Below are positions 6,362 through 6,983 of a stretch of 6,983 bases of DNA, one piece after another (the first letter of the stretch is position 1; each line of letters starts with the position of its first letter). The DNA is taken from NCBI GenBank assembly GCA_030632225.1, contig DAOVVF010000024.1, positions 1-6,983 on the forward strand, read 5' to 3'. The notes under the pieces were generated by a model. It had not been told where the DNA came from. It saw only the letters and a list, made by a program, of their open reading frames with translations, and did not search any database. Origin of the DNA: Candidatus Parcubacteria bacterium (GTDB taxonomy: Bacteria; Patescibacteriota; Patescibacteriia; UBA1558; GWA2-36-10). A program made the translations under genes and the position numbers.

Positions 6362-6983
6362 GAAAATATATTCTTTATACCTCCCCAGATTTGACCACTA
6401 TATCTATTAATATCTCTAAAGGTAATTAAGACTATGAGAAGCATTAGTATTAGAAAGCCACTATTATGTATCCAGTTCTCTACCTTGCTATTTAATTTAC
6501 GCCTACTAATTGCTTCTATAGCAATAAATAGCAATCTGCCTCCATCTAAAGCTGGAAAAGGTAATATGTTAATAATACCTAAGTTAATTGAGAGAATAGC
6601 AGCAAATTGTAGAATATATACCCAACCTAATCTGACAAACTGGCCAGTAATAACTGCTACCCCAACCGGACCTGATAATTCAGGAGCTAATTTACCTTGT
6701 GTAACTAAATCAGCTATTAGATTATACAATGCTTGGACTATCAAGCCTATCAATAGTACAGTAATTTTCATAGCTTGCCAAATACTACCCCAAAAGCCGT
6801 AATCTATTATTCCAGCATCTACTACACCTACTCCAATAATTGGAGGGCCATCTTCTTCTAAAACCTTAGCTTTAAGTTCAAACTCTTTAACTTCATCCGC
6901 TCTCAAAACTACTATATTTATTTTTTGATCTTGATATTCCTGAATTTGTTCAAAAACATCATCAGAACTATCTATCATATTAG
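6358..6983 (-). CDS. rseP: RseP-type site-2 membrane metalloprotease, C-terminal part (cut by window edge)
   Basis: Zinc metalloprotease of family M50 that cuts substrates inside the membrane, such as anti-sigma factors or leftover signal peptides. The frame is open to the right edge, so the N-terminal part with the HExxH zinc site lies outside the window; about 207 codons are visible. Numbering from the Met at 6978, residues 1-40 look like the end of a PDZ domain. Membrane segments follow at about 69-88, 120-139 and 172-188. SGPVGVAVITG (102-112) and the motif NILPFPALDGGRLLF (137-151), with LDG D145 as third zinc ligand, identify the family. The Met at 6978 is an internal residue, not the start, since an upstream codon (AAT) is in frame and the PDZ domain is incomplete. 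The TGA stop overlaps the next gene as ATGA. Adjacency to proS (one small gene between) matches a common bacterial order. Confidence 0.93.
   Translation of the reverse strand, partial: NMIDSSDDVFEQIQEYQDQKINIVVLRADEVKEFELKAKVLEEDGPPIIGVGVVDAGIIDYGFWGSIWQAMKITVLLIGLIVQALYNLIADLVTQGKLAPELSGPVGVAVITGQFVRLGWVYILQFAAILSINLGIINILPFPALDGGRLLFIAIEAISRRKLNSKVENWIHNSGFLILMLLIVLITFRDINRYSGQIWGGIKNIFS

Noticed and set aside
6380..6386. GGGGAGG as a strong ribosome-binding site for the 91-residue gene
   Set aside because: It is 18 bases from the ATG, too far for usual pairing, and is explained by the Trp-Gly-Gly codons of rseP.
6434..6802. Plus-strand open frame of 122 codons
   Set aside because: It is the antisense shadow of the conserved rseP region that includes the LDG motif; its translation shows no recognisable pattern.
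1..6983. Alternative genetic code with TGA read as glycine or tryptophan
   Set aside because: TGA ends rseP and mreC exactly at ATGA junctions and at expected protein ends, and Trp and Gly use normal codons.

Overview
The window is an AT-rich (roughly one-third G+C by eye), almost fully coding stretch of bacterial chromosome. Every supportable gene lies on the minus strand, so transcription runs from right to left. The gene content is housekeeping: cell shape, cell-wall synthesis, intramembrane proteolysis, translation and transcription elongation. Stop codons are TAA, TAG and TGA; TGA closes rseP and mreC at places that fit their families, so the standard bacterial code applies. The extreme packing, lack of clear Shine-Dalgarno sites, short proline-tRNA ligase without an editing domain, and the gene order suggest a small-genome lineage, most likely Patescibacteria/CPR (Parcubacteria-like). 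That placement is inference from gene style, not a phylogenetic result.

Layout in transcription order: (1) C-terminal part of an RseP-type site-2 protease, cut by the right edge; (2) a 91-residue protein of unknown function; (3) proS; (4) mreB; (5) mreC; (6) an mreD-like membrane protein; (7) a class B penicillin-binding protein 2 (mrdA); (8) greA; (9) the first 64 codons of a second MreB-family gene, cut by the left edge. Junctions are ATGA or TAATG overlaps, gaps of 1 to 19 bases, or a 20-base overlap. There is no room for a conventional promoter or terminator, and I see none. The set reads as part of one long operon.

Functionally, MreB, MreC, MreD and PBP2 are the core of the elongasome: MreB filaments under the membrane, MreC and MreD linking across it, and PBP2 cross-linking new peptidoglycan. 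RodA, the usual glycosyltransferase partner of PBP2, is absent from the window; greA occupies the place after mrdA. The rseP-proS neighbourhood resembles the conserved rseP-proS adjacency of many bacteria (for example Firmicutes), here joined directly to the mre cluster.

No mobile element, CRISPR array, RNA gene, repeat or defence system was found, and no stretch of 300 bases lacks a gene. The points most worth a second look are the second MreB with an Hsp70-like nucleotide loop and shortened N-terminus, the replacement of the ProS editing domain by a four-cysteine knuckle, the 91-residue orphan, and the N-terminal extension of PBP2. I did not find a convincing undescribed system.
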